Positions 39,998 through 47,072 of a stretch of DNA of 51,022 bases are shown piece by piece. The notes beneath the pieces were generated by a model that worked only from the letters and a program-made list of their open reading frames with translations, was not told the DNA's origin and searched no databases. This stretch comes from JAKACA01 sp050008715. GTDB taxonomy: Bacteria > Actinomycetota > Acidimicrobiia > Acidimicrobiales > Bog-793. A program made the translations under genes and the position numbers. Every line of letters begins with the position of its first letter. Within the stretch, counting starts at the first letter, position 1. The stretch spans positions 1 to 51,022 of the forward strand of contig JBEKMC010000011.1 in NCBI GenBank assembly GCA_050008715.1. Reading direction: 5' to 3'.

Positions 39998-41133
39998 GCC
40001 GACCCGACGAAGCGGCGGACACCAACGACGCCCTCGGGCTCCAGTCCTCCACGCGTGACAGAGACGAGCTCCGAGCGGCCATGGAGGCTTGGTTGTCCAT
40101 CGCCGGCTTCGGGTCCCGCGTCATCTCCATGGCCGTTCCGGAGCACACGGGGGTCTCCAGCCTCTCCGTCATGCTCGAGGTCGAACGGGCACTCGGGGAG
40201 CCGCCGCAGCGCCTGGTGGCGCGCCTCGCACCGGACGCCTCCGCCGTCCCCGTCTTCCCCACCTACGACCTCGAGAAGCAGTACGTCGTTCTCCAGCATC
40301 TCGCCGGCCGGCCAGGCGTTGCCGTGCCGGCTGTCCGGCGGCTCGAGCTCGATCCCACGGCGCTCGGCGTGCCTTTCTTCGTGATGGACCACGTAGAAGG
40401 CCAGATCCCGCCGGACATCCTCCCGTATCCCTTCGGGTCGTGGTTGAGCGAGGCGGAACGGTCCGACCAGCGGCGGTTGCAGGACGGAGCCGTCACGGCG
40501 CTCGCACACGTTCACCGGGTCGAGCTGACGCCTGAGCTCGAGTCACGGCTCGCGTACGACGTCGCCGGCGAGACCGCCCTGCATCGTCACGTCGCCCACG
40601 TTCGGGACTACTACGACTGGTGCTCTGCGGACGGAGTGAGGTCCACGGTCATCGAGGACGGCTTCGCGTGGCTGGAGTCACACTGGCCGCGGGGCGTGGA
40701 CGACCATGTGCTCAGCTGGGGCGACTCCCGCATCGGCAACATGGTCTTCCGGCACTTCACCCCGGTGGCGTTGCTCGACTGGGAGATGGTCGGCCTGGCT
40801 CCACGGGAAGTCGACCTCGCCTGGATGGTCTACCTGCACCGCTGGTTCGACGACATCACCGCCATGATGGAGATCGAGCCCATGAGCCACTTCATGCGGG
40901 TGCCCGATGCCGTGGCCACCTACGAGGCGGCGAGTGGGACTGCGGTGAGGGACTTCCGTTTCTTCTTGTTCTACGCGGCGCTCCTGCACGGCATCGTGAT
41001 GTTCCGTGTGACGCGGCGCCAGATCGCCTTCGGCCAGGCTGTGATGCCCGAGGATCCGAACGACTTGATCCTGCACCGCTCGACCCTCGAGGCGATGATG
41101 GCCGGGGAGTACTGGGCGGGTTTCGAGGCGTAG
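39994..41133 (+). CDS. APH-family phosphotransferase (ACAD10/11 kinase-like)
   Basis: A 379-residue kinase of the aminoglycoside phosphotransferase fold. The catalytic loop is SWGDSRIGNMVF (usually HGD; His replaced by Trp), and the metal Asp is in LLDWEMVGLAPREVDLAW. The nucleotide-binding lobe has LVARLAP with the expected Lys replaced by Arg, then FPTYDLEKQYVVLQHL. In sequence type it is closest to the kinase domains of ACAD10/ACAD11, which phosphorylate 4-hydroxyacyl-CoA, more than to drug kinases. That role suits the nearby acyl-CoA genes but is an inference. It is coupled by ATGA to the preceding gene. Confidence 0.85.
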   Translation: MSRPDEAADTNDALGLQSSTRDRDELRAAMEAWLSIAGFGSRVISMAVPEHTGVSSLSVMLEVERALGEPPQRLVARLAPDASAVPVFPTYDLEKQYVVLQHLAGRPGVAVPAVRRLELDPTALGVPFFVMDHVEGQIPPDILPYPFGSWLSEAERSDQRRLQDGAVTALAHVHRVELTPELESRLAYDVAGETALHRHVAHVRDYYDWCSADGVRSTVIEDGFAWLESHWPRGVDDHVLSWGDSRIGNMVFRHFTPVALLDWEMVGLAPREVDLAWMVYLHRWFDDITAMMEIEPMSHFMRVPDAVATYEAASGTAVRDFRFFLFYAALLHGIVMFRVTRRQIAFGQAVMPEDPNDLILHRSTLEAMMAGEYWAGFEA

Positions 41134-41166
41134 CCGGCGGAGGGATTGCGCACGGGCTCGCGCGGG

Positions 41167-41172
41167 TAGGTT
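41167..41172 (+). promoter_or_regulatory. Putative -10 box (TAGGTT) of the SRAP gene
   Basis: TAGGTT is followed by 8 bases and the ATG at 41181, where no ribosome binding site is seen. Probably leaderless. Confidence 0.45.
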
Positions 41173-41180
41173 CGGCGCTG

Positions 41181-42044
41181 ATGTGTGGTCGTTTCGTAGC
41201 CAGCCGGCCCGTGGAAGATATCGCCGCCCTCCTCGAGGTCGACGACGTCGAGCTGCCCGAAGAGCTGACCTCGCCCCGCTGGAACGTGGCGCCGACCGAC
41301 GGCGTGCTCGCCGTGGCGTCAAGGGCGCAGCGGGACTCCGGTGAGCAGCGGCGGCGGCTCACGGACTACCGGTGGGGCCTCGTACCGTCGTGGTCGAAGG
41401 ATCCCGGCTCCGGGGCGCGGGCGTTCAACGCCCGAGCTGAGACGTTGCTCGAGCGGCCGGCGTTCCGCACCGCAGTTGCCAAGCGTCGCTGTCTCATCCC
41501 TGCAGACGCCTTCTACGAATGGGAGAAGATCGCAGCGGCAGATGGTCGCAAGCCGCGGCGGCAGCCGTGGTGCTTCGTGGCGGCTGACGGCGGTGTGCTG
41601 GCGTTCGCCGGGTTGTGGGAGGCGTGGAAGCCGAAGGGGGCCGGCGGGCCTTCTGGTGCCGGCGGGCCTTCTGGTGCCGGCTGGCACGAGCAGTGGCTGC
41701 TGTCGTGCACGATCATCACGACGACGGCCAACGAGCTGGTCGAGCCGCTGCACGACCGCATGCCGGTGATCCTGCGGCCCGAGGACTGGTCAGCTTGGCT
41801 GGAGCCGGGAGAGCTCGACGCCGCAGAGCTCGGATCGCTGTTGACGCCCGCGCCCGTGGAGCTGCTGCACGCGTATCCGGTGTCGCCGGCGGTCAACAGC
41901 AACCGCTCCGACGGGCCGGAGCTGGTCGAGCCGCTGGTCGAACACGGCGCCGACGACGGACCGGGCACCGGAGACGGACCGGGCGAGGGAGGCGGACCTG
42001 ACGAAGGGCACGGGGGGCAGCTCCGGCTGCTGCCACTTCGCTGA
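41181..42044 (+). CDS. SRAP-domain protein (HMCES/YedK), abasic-site shield
   Basis: A 287-residue SOS-response-associated peptidase-fold protein. It forms a thiazolidine cross-link with abasic sites in single-stranded DNA through Cys2. Cys2 is present (MCGRFV), as are the Asn in FNARAETL, the Glu in DAFYEWEK and the His in PLHDRMPVIL. Two copies of an 18-bp repeat (GAGGPS) have been inserted before WLLSCTIITT, in a loop. The last 40 residues are a low-complexity Gly/Asp/Pro tail. The initiator Met must be removed for Cys2 to react. ATG at 41181 is fixed by the Cys. Confidence 0.95.
   Translation: MCGRFVASRPVEDIAALLEVDDVELPEELTSPRWNVAPTDGVLAVASRAQRDSGEQRRRLTDYRWGLVPSWSKDPGSGARAFNARAETLLERPAFRTAVAKRRCLIPADAFYEWEKIAAADGRKPRRQPWCFVAADGGVLAFAGLWEAWKPKGAGGPSGAGGPSGAGWHEQWLLSCTIITTTANELVEPLHDRMPVILRPEDWSAWLEPGELDAAELGSLLTPAPVELLHAYPVSPAVNSNRSDGPELVEPLVEHGADDGPGTGDGPGEGGGPDEGHGGQLRLLPLR
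41640..41675. repeat. 18-bp in-frame tandem repeat x2 in the SRAP gene
   Basis: gccggcgggccttctggt is present twice exactly, followed by a third start (gccggc). It codes for AGGPSG repeats in a loop before a core strand. Confidence 0.88.
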
Positions 42045-42073
42045 CGACGCCGCTACCACCGCGGCGCGGTCGG

Positions 42074-44062
42074 TCAGTCCGGGATGAGGGAGAATCGCCG
42101 GGCGGCCGCCCGCGTGGAGGCGGCGATGCCGGGGCCGTCGAGACCGAGGCGGCACAGGATCGCATCCGGCTTGCCGTGGGCGATGTAGGTGGTGGGCACG
42201 CCGAGAACGACGTGTTGGGCACCCGTCAGGCCCCGCTCTGATGCCAGAGCCTCGGCCTCGTGGCACAGGTACGAGCCCGCGCCACCGAAGGCCAGGCCGT
42301 CCTCGGCAGTGACGACCAGCCGAGCCGAGAGCATCTGCTCGATGAGAGCCGGGTCGGCCGGCCGGACGACGCGGGGATCGATCACGGTCACGTCGAGGCC
42401 GTCAGCTTCGAGCAGTGATGCCGCTTCCAGGCATGCCCGTGCGAGCTTCCCGATGCCGACGATGACGACGTCGCCGGCGCCGTCGCGCAGCGTGCGCGAG
42501 TGCAGCCCGAAGCCGGGCGGTGCGAGCGGGCCGGGCGACAAGGTCTTCGGGTATCGCACGAGCGACGGCCCGCGGGCAGCGAGGGCGGCCGTGAGTGCCG
42601 GACCCATCTCAGCCGGCTCCGACGGGGCGAAGATCGAAAGGTTCGGAATCTGCAACGCCTGCACCATGTCGTAGAGGCCGTGGTGCGATGGCCCGTCGTC
42701 ACCGGTGATGCCTGCCCGGTCGGCCACGACGACGACGGGCATCCTGTGCAAGCCGACGTCGAGGTTCCATTGGTCGACCGCCCGCGCGAGAAACGTCGAG
42801 TAGATGGCAACGACAGGGTGGAGGCCGGTCATCGCCATCCCCGCGGCCGCCGTGAGGGCGTGCTGCTCGGCGATTCCCACGTCGAAGAAGCGCTCCGGGA
42901 AGTGATCCTGGAACGACAGCAGACCCGTCGGGCCCGGCATGGCCGCCGTGATGGCCACGATCCGGTCGTCTGCCTCTGCCGCGCTGATGAGCGCCTTTGT
43001 GAAGGCGTCCGTGTAGCTCTCGCCGATCGGGGTCGGAGGCGGCAAGGCGCCCGGGTCATCGGTCGCCGCACCGACTCTCGGCACCGCACCGCTCGTCTGC
43101 ACCGAGGCCGTGCCCGGCGGTGTTGCCGGGTTGGCAGGAACGGCCCGGAAGTCGTGCAGCTTCTGGATCTCGTCGTCCTCGGCCGGCCCGTAGCCCTTCC
43201 CCTTCGTGGTGAGCACGTGCAGCACGATCGGCCCCTGCCAGGTGGCTGCTCTGCGCATCGCCTGCTCCATGGCACCGATGTCATGGCCGTCGAGCGGCCC
43301 GGTGTAGCGCACACCGAGCGACTCGAAGAACACGTGCGGCTCCACGACCTCTCGAAGCGCCGAGGTGAGGCCGTGGATCGACGTGTAGGCGACCGACCCG
43401 ACACCCGAAGGCAGGTCCCGCAGGCCGTGCCGGATGCGCTCGCGCAGCTGCACGTACCGAGGGTCGAGACGGAGTTGGGTGAGTGACCCGGACAGCTTGG
43501 AGATGGTGGGCGCGTAGCTCCGGCCGTTGTCGTTCAGCACGATCAGGACGCGAACGCCTGAATGGCCGAGATTGTTGAGCGCCTCGTAGGCCAGACCCCC
43601 TGTCAGGGCGCCGTCGCCGACGACGGCGACCACACGCCGGCCGCCCTTGGTCGGGTCGGCCTCGCCCTCGATTTGCAGGGCGGAGGCCATGCCGTAGGCA
43701 TAGGACAAAGCCGTCGAGGCGTGAGAATTCTCGACGAGATCGTGTGGCGACTCGCGGCGGTTGGGGTAGCCCGACAACCCCCCTTCCTGCTTCAAGTGCT
43801 CGAAACCCGCCATCCGACCCGTCAGCAGCTTGTGCACGTAGGCCTGGTGCCCGGTGTCGAACAACAGCAGGTCGCGAGGGGAGTCGAAGACGCGGTGGAG
43901 GGCGATCGTCAACTCCACGGCACCGAGGTTCGAGCCGAGGTGTCCGCCGGTCTTCCGCACGGACTCGACGAGGAACTGTCGGATCTCCGACGACAACGTC
44001 TCGCACTCGGCGTGCGAGAGCGCTTTCACGTCACCGGGGTTATGGATGCGGTCGAGGATCAT
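42074..44062 (-). CDS. dxs: 1-deoxy-D-xylulose-5-phosphate synthase
   Basis: Makes DXP from pyruvate and glyceraldehyde 3-phosphate with thiamine diphosphate, the first step of the MEP pathway (ispE is at 11.4 kb). The start matches the family (HNPGDVKALS, then KTGGHLGSNLGAVELTIALH). The TPP motif is VGDGALTGGLAYEALNNLGH, and the pyrimidine-domain motif is DRAGITGDDGPSHHGLYDM (His in place of the usual Asn). The interdomain linker (about residues 310-350) is long and Pro/Ala/Gly-rich. ATG at 44062 starts the domain; the open frame upstream is unrelated. 662 residues is slightly over the usual 620-640. Confidence 0.96.
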   Translation of the reverse strand: MILDRIHNPGDVKALSHAECETLSSEIRQFLVESVRKTGGHLGSNLGAVELTIALHRVFDSPRDLLLFDTGHQAYVHKLLTGRMAGFEHLKQEGGLSGYPNRRESPHDLVENSHASTALSYAYGMASALQIEGEADPTKGGRRVVAVVGDGALTGGLAYEALNNLGHSGVRVLIVLNDNGRSYAPTISKLSGSLTQLRLDPRYVQLRERIRHGLRDLPSGVGSVAYTSIHGLTSALREVVEPHVFFESLGVRYTGPLDGHDIGAMEQAMRRAATWQGPIVLHVLTTKGKGYGPAEDDEIQKLHDFRAVPANPATPPGTASVQTSGAVPRVGAATDDPGALPPPTPIGESYTDAFTKALISAAEADDRIVAITAAMPGPTGLLSFQDHFPERFFDVGIAEQHALTAAAGMAMTGLHPVVAIYSTFLARAVDQWNLDVGLHRMPVVVVADRAGITGDDGPSHHGLYDMVQALQIPNLSIFAPSEPAEMGPALTAALAARGPSLVRYPKTLSPGPLAPPGFGLHSRTLRDGAGDVVIVGIGKLARACLEAASLLEADGLDVTVIDPRVVRPADPALIEQMLSARLVVTAEDGLAFGGAGSYLCHEAEALASERGLTGAQHVVLGVPTTYIAHGKPDAILCRLGLDGPGIAASTRAAARRFSLIPD

Positions 44063-44109
44063 CGTGTCGAGGGCGCGCTCGCCTGAGTGCCAGTTCGATG
44101 CGCAGCTAG

Positions 44110-44115
44110 AGGCTA
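44110..44115 (-). promoter_or_regulatory. Putative -10 box (TAGCCT) of dxs
   Basis: On the minus strand TAGCCT lies about 47 bases before the dxs ATG, giving a leader of about 40 bases. It faces a TAGCGT box on the plus strand at 44239, in the divergent region between dxs and the ald leader. Confidence 0.4.
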
Positions 44116-44238
44116 CCCGGACGTGAGCCGCGTCGGGGGTAGGAGGCCAGCGCCGGCCGCTCGGCACTCGTGGGGGCCGCCGCAAGCGCCATGCGCGGCG
44201 CCGGTGCAACCGAGTCGGCCGGAACGCCCCACGACGGG

Positions 44239-44244
44239 TAGCGT
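44239..44244 (+). promoter_or_regulatory. Putative -10 box (TAGCGT) of the ald transcript
   Basis: TAGCGT would start a transcript about seven bases downstream, before the GGAGG site of the leader ORF. No -35 box is obvious. Confidence 0.4.
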
Positions 44245-44275
44245 GTCGGGCCGAGGCCAACATGGAGGTGCTGCA

Positions 44276-44446
44276 GTGTCGCAGTTGCTCACCGAGGGCG
44301 CGATGCGGATGAGCACACCGGCTACCTCGCACACAGGTAGCTCGACGTCGACTACCCCAACCGGGCGAAAGGCCGCCAGCGAGTCAAAGTCCGGATCCGC
44401 CCCGAGCGGATCGCGATGCAACCGAACTAGGAGGAACCGGAGATGA
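44276..44446 (+). CDS. Small ORF coupled to alanine dehydrogenase (leader peptide candidate)
   Basis: A 56-residue frame starts at GTG 44276, which has GGAGG with 7 bases spacing, a very good ribosome binding site. It ends in TGA overlapping the ald ATG (ATGA), so its translation would feed ribosomes into ald. The product is basic and rich in Ser, Thr, Arg and Gly, and looks like no known protein. Two 7-bp perfect hairpins lie inside it (44321-44341 and 44394-44412), the second just before the ald ribosome binding site. This suggests a regulatory leader rather than an enzyme; a simple small protein is also possible. Confidence 0.5.
   Translation: MSQLLTEGAMRMSTPATSHTGSSTSTTPTGRKAASESKSGSAPSGSRCNRTRRNRR
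44321..44341 (+). promoter_or_regulatory. Hairpin 1 in the ald leader
   Basis: GCTACCT and AGGTAGC pair perfectly around a 7-base loop. It lies inside the leader ORF, 100 bases before ald. Confidence 0.55.
44394..44412 (+). promoter_or_regulatory. Hairpin 2 in the ald leader, before its ribosome binding site
   Basis: GATCCGC and GCGGATC pair perfectly around CCCGA. It ends 16 bases before AGGAGG of ald (44429-44434). Ribosomes moving through the leader ORF would melt it, which could link leader translation to ald expression. Confidence 0.55.
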
Positions 44447-45555
44447 TCGTCGGCATCCCGACCGAGGTGAAGACGGCGGAGAACCGCGTCGCTATGACAC
44501 CGGACGGCGTCCGAGGGCTGACGTCCCTCGGCCACCAGGTACGCGTCCAAACCGGTGCGGGCATCGGATCGTCGTTCTCCGACGCCGATTTCGCTTCCGC
44601 CGGCGCCGACATGGTGAGCGCGGAAGACGCCTGGGCGTCCCAGCTCGTCTGCAAGGTGAAGGAGCCTCAGGAGTCCGAGTTCGCGTATCTGCGAGAGGAC
44701 CTTGTGCTCTTCACCTACCTGCACCTTGCTGCGTACCCGGAGGTGGCACAGGCGCTGTTCGAGACGAAGACCACCGGCATCGCCTACGAGACCGTCCAGA
44801 CGGCCAACGGGGATCTGCCGCTGCTCGCGCCGATGAGCGAGGTTGCCGGTCGTATCGCCACCCAGGTGGGCGCGTCGTTGCTGGAAAAGCGCAACGGCAC
44901 CCGAGGCATCCTGCTGGGCGGCGTGCCGGGCGTACGAGCTGCCCGGGTTGTGGTCATCGGCGCCGGCCACGTCGGCTGGAACGCCGCCTGGATCGCGCAG
45001 GGCATGGAAGCCGAAGTACTCCTGCTCGACCGCAACATCGATCGGCTGCGGTGGGTCGACCAGATCCACAAGGGCCGCATCATGACGCTCACCTCGAACC
45101 GGGGGTCCATCGAACGGGCGCTGCGAGAAGCCGACCTCCTCATCGGCGCGGTGCTCGTCGCCGGCGGGCGCGCCCCCATTGTCGTGGACGACGAGATGGT
45201 GGCCATGATGCGGCCCGGCTCGGTGATCGTCGACGTGGCCGTCGACCAGGGCGGCTGCATCGAGACGACGCACGAGACGACCCACGAGGATCCGACGTAC
45301 TTCGTCCACGGCGTCCTGCACTACGCCGTGGGCAACATGCCGGCGGCCGTGCCGCACACCTCCACCTACGCCCTTACGAACGCCACGCTGCCCTACGTGC
45401 TCGCCCTTGCGGAACAGGGCGTCGCCGGCGCCGTGGCTGCCGACTTCGCCCTGCGCGGCGGCATCAACTCCGTCGACGGCGTGTGCACCAACGAGGCGGT
45501 CGCTGAGGCACTCGGCGTGGTGGCGGGCGACCCACTGCAGCTGCTCGGCGCCTGA
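44443..45555 (+). CDS. ald: Alanine dehydrogenase
   Basis: Interconverts L-alanine and pyruvate plus ammonia with NAD. Canonical pieces: MIVGIPTEVKTAENRVAMTP at the start, KVKEPQESEF with the substrate Lys, FTYLHLAAYPE with the catalytic His, VIGAGHVGWNAAW (NAD fold, about residue 170), and VDVAVDQGGCIETTH. The length of 370 is exact for the family. ATG at 44443 has AGGAGG 8 bases upstream. In mycobacteria ald is controlled by AldR; no regulator gene lies here. Translation is probably coupled to the small ORF upstream. Confidence 0.97.
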   Translation: MIVGIPTEVKTAENRVAMTPDGVRGLTSLGHQVRVQTGAGIGSSFSDADFASAGADMVSAEDAWASQLVCKVKEPQESEFAYLREDLVLFTYLHLAAYPEVAQALFETKTTGIAYETVQTANGDLPLLAPMSEVAGRIATQVGASLLEKRNGTRGILLGGVPGVRAARVVVIGAGHVGWNAAWIAQGMEAEVLLLDRNIDRLRWVDQIHKGRIMTLTSNRGSIERALREADLLIGAVLVAGGRAPIVVDDEMVAMMRPGSVIVDVAVDQGGCIETTHETTHEDPTYFVHGVLHYAVGNMPAAVPHTSTYALTNATLPYVLALAEQGVAGAVAADFALRGGINSVDGVCTNEAVAEALGVVAGDPLQLLGA

Positions 45556-45564
45556 CCGGGCGCC

Positions 45565-45654
45565 GGCGGGGTGCGGCCGGCGGCGGCGCCGGCGGGCGGG
45601 CGGGGGCGCTGGCCGCGGCGGCGGGCCGGCGGGCGGCGGCGGGGTGCGGCCGGC
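45565..45654. repeat. 17-bp direct repeat flanking a very GC-rich spacer
   Basis: GGCGGGGTGCGGCCGGC occurs at 45565-45581 and again at 45638-45654. The 56 bases between are almost only G and C with runs of ggcggg. There is no coding content. It lies in the convergent ald/dprA gap just before the inverted repeat. Confidence 0.8.
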
Positions 45655-45656
45655 AC

Positions 45657-45703
45657 TTCTGGAGTGAGATAACACCGTCTACGGTCGGTTTCTCACTCCA
45701 GAA
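45657..45703. terminator. 13-bp perfect inverted repeat with nested hairpin (ald/dprA junction)
   Basis: TTCTGGAGTGAGA (45657-45669) and TCTCACTCCAGAA (45691-45703) are exact complements. The 21-base loop contains ACCGT-CT-ACGGT, a second small hairpin. It ends one base before the dprA stop triplet (45705-45707). It probably ends transcription from dprA and ald, but the sequence is far less GC-rich than the surroundings, so a different origin (a small mobile repeat or operator) is possible. Confidence 0.6.
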
Positions 45704-45704
45704 C

Positions 45705-47072
45705 TCACGAGCGAACCCAGCCAGGACCGTCGCTCCGCACGAGGCCTAGATCCTCGAGGCGATCGATGGCGAGCGCCACGATTCCAAGCTCGAGAGTGGT
45801 GCGCCGGCAGATCGAATCCGTGAGCGTGCCCGTGAAGTCCACCGCATCGAGCACGCGGCGCTCCGTCGGAGAGCACAGGCTGAGCCTGTCCTGCGACGCT
45901 TGGACGCTCGGCCGTGCGCCAGCCGAGCCCGCAGACCCTGTCCGTGCGCCAGCCGAGCCCGCAGACCCCGATCCAGCCGGTCGTGCGCCTGCCGAGCCCG
46001 GCGCCGGCGACGTGGGCCGTCGAGGAGCCGGCGTGAACGAAATGGGCGTCCCATCCGCGTGGCAGACCATCGAGAGCGCCGCAAGGACGTCGCGGACGTC
46101 GGTGACTACGCCGGCACCACCTTCCTGGATGATGGCATTCGTGCCCTCCGATTGCGGACTCCGCACCGACCCGGGCACTGCCAGCACCGGCACCCCGTAG
46201 GCGTCAGCTGCGAGGACGGTGTGCATGGCGCCTCCCTGTCGTGAGGACTCCACCACGACGAGGACTTGGCTGAGGGCGGCGATGATCCGGTTACGGAGGG
46301 GGAACCGCCAGCTCTCCGGCGGCGCTCCCGGCGGCGCCTCCGACACGATGCCGCCGGCCCGCACGACGTCGTCCCACAGGCGGCGGTTCTCGCGCGGGTA
46401 GACGATGTCGACGCCGCCGCCGACGACCGCGAGCGGATCGGCCCGCACGGTCGGCACGAGAGCTCCCCGGTGGGCAGCGGCGTCGATGCCGCGCGCCAGC
46501 CCCGACACCACGACGACGCCTCGCTCTGACAAGGCGCACCCGAGCTCCCCGGCAACCTCGAGGCCGTAGTGGGTCGCCCTCCTCGTCCCGACGATGCCGA
46601 CGCACGGACTGCTGAGGTGATCGATCTTTCCCTGCACATAGAGCAGCTCGGGGACCTGACGTGCCCGATGCAGGCGGTTCGGGTATGCCGCTTCGTTCCG
46701 GCGCACGACACCGATGCCCCGGCGCTGGAGCTCGGACCACGCCCGGCCGACCGGCATGCTGGCAGCTTGGGTGCGCCAGGCACGAAGCGACGCCTGCGCG
46801 CGTCCCCGCGCCCGCTCCATCGCTCCGAGCGATCCACTCGCCCCCCAGCTCAGCTCCATGTCGAGCGGCTCGTCGGCAGGAGCCGAACGTCGAGACCCGC
46901 CGAGACGGGCGAGCCGCTCCGACAGCGCAGGGTCGCCACGGAGGAGCTGATCATGGACTTCGCGGGCGGGCCGCCCGTCGAGAAGAAGGCGGAGCCGCGC
47001 TGGCGTCATGTCGTCAAGGGCGGCAAGCGCCACGGCGTAGGCAATGTCGGGGAGGTCCTCGATGGCGGTCAT
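45705..47072 (-). CDS. dprA: DNA-processing protein DprA
   Basis: Loads RecA on incoming single-stranded DNA in transformation and protects ssDNA. The Rossmann-like core has VGIVGTRRATHYGLEVAGEL, VVVVSGLARGIDAAAHRGAL, GGGVDIVYPRENRRLW and FPLRNRIIAALSQVLVVVES. A C-terminal winged-helix domain (LCSPTERRVLDAVDFTGTLT) is joined through a long Gly/Ser/Ala/Pro linker that contains a 30-bp repeat. ATG at 47072 overlaps the comM stop (ATGA); GTG at 47081 is less likely. The N-terminal 100 residues are of SAM type and diverged. 455 residues is above the usual 360 because of the linker. Confidence 0.94.
   Translation of the reverse strand: MTAIEDLPDIAYAVALAALDDMTPARLRLLLDGRPAREVHDQLLRGDPALSERLARLGGSRRSAPADEPLDMELSWGASGSLGAMERARGRAQASLRAWRTQAASMPVGRAWSELQRRGIGVVRRNEAAYPNRLHRARQVPELLYVQGKIDHLSSPCVGIVGTRRATHYGLEVAGELGCALSERGVVVVSGLARGIDAAAHRGALVPTVRADPLAVVGGGVDIVYPRENRRLWDDVVRAGGIVSEAPPGAPPESWRFPLRNRIIAALSQVLVVVESSRQGGAMHTVLAADAYGVPVLAVPGSVRSPQSEGTNAIIQEGGAGVVTDVRDVLAALSMVCHADGTPISFTPAPRRPTSPAPGSAGARPAGSGSAGSAGARTGSAGSAGARPSVQASQDRLSLCSPTERRVLDAVDFTGTLTDSICRRTTLELGIVALAIDRLEDLGLVRSDGPGWVRS
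45912..45968. repeat. 30-bp tandem repeat in the dprA linker
   Basis: ccgtgcgccagccgagcccg and the next 7 bases occur at 45912-45938 and 45942-45968, 30 bases apart, with a partial third copy near 45982. It codes for SAGARTGSAG-type linker sequence. Confidence 0.85.

Noticed and set aside
39994..41133. Aminoglycoside resistance kinase
   Set aside because: The fold is shared, but the sequence type and the acyl-CoA context fit ACAD10/11-like kinases better; no resistance motif is visible.
45556..45656. Coding sequence in the GC-only spacer after ald
   Set aside because: Frames code only for Gly/Arg/Pro/Ala runs, and direct repeats explain the pattern.
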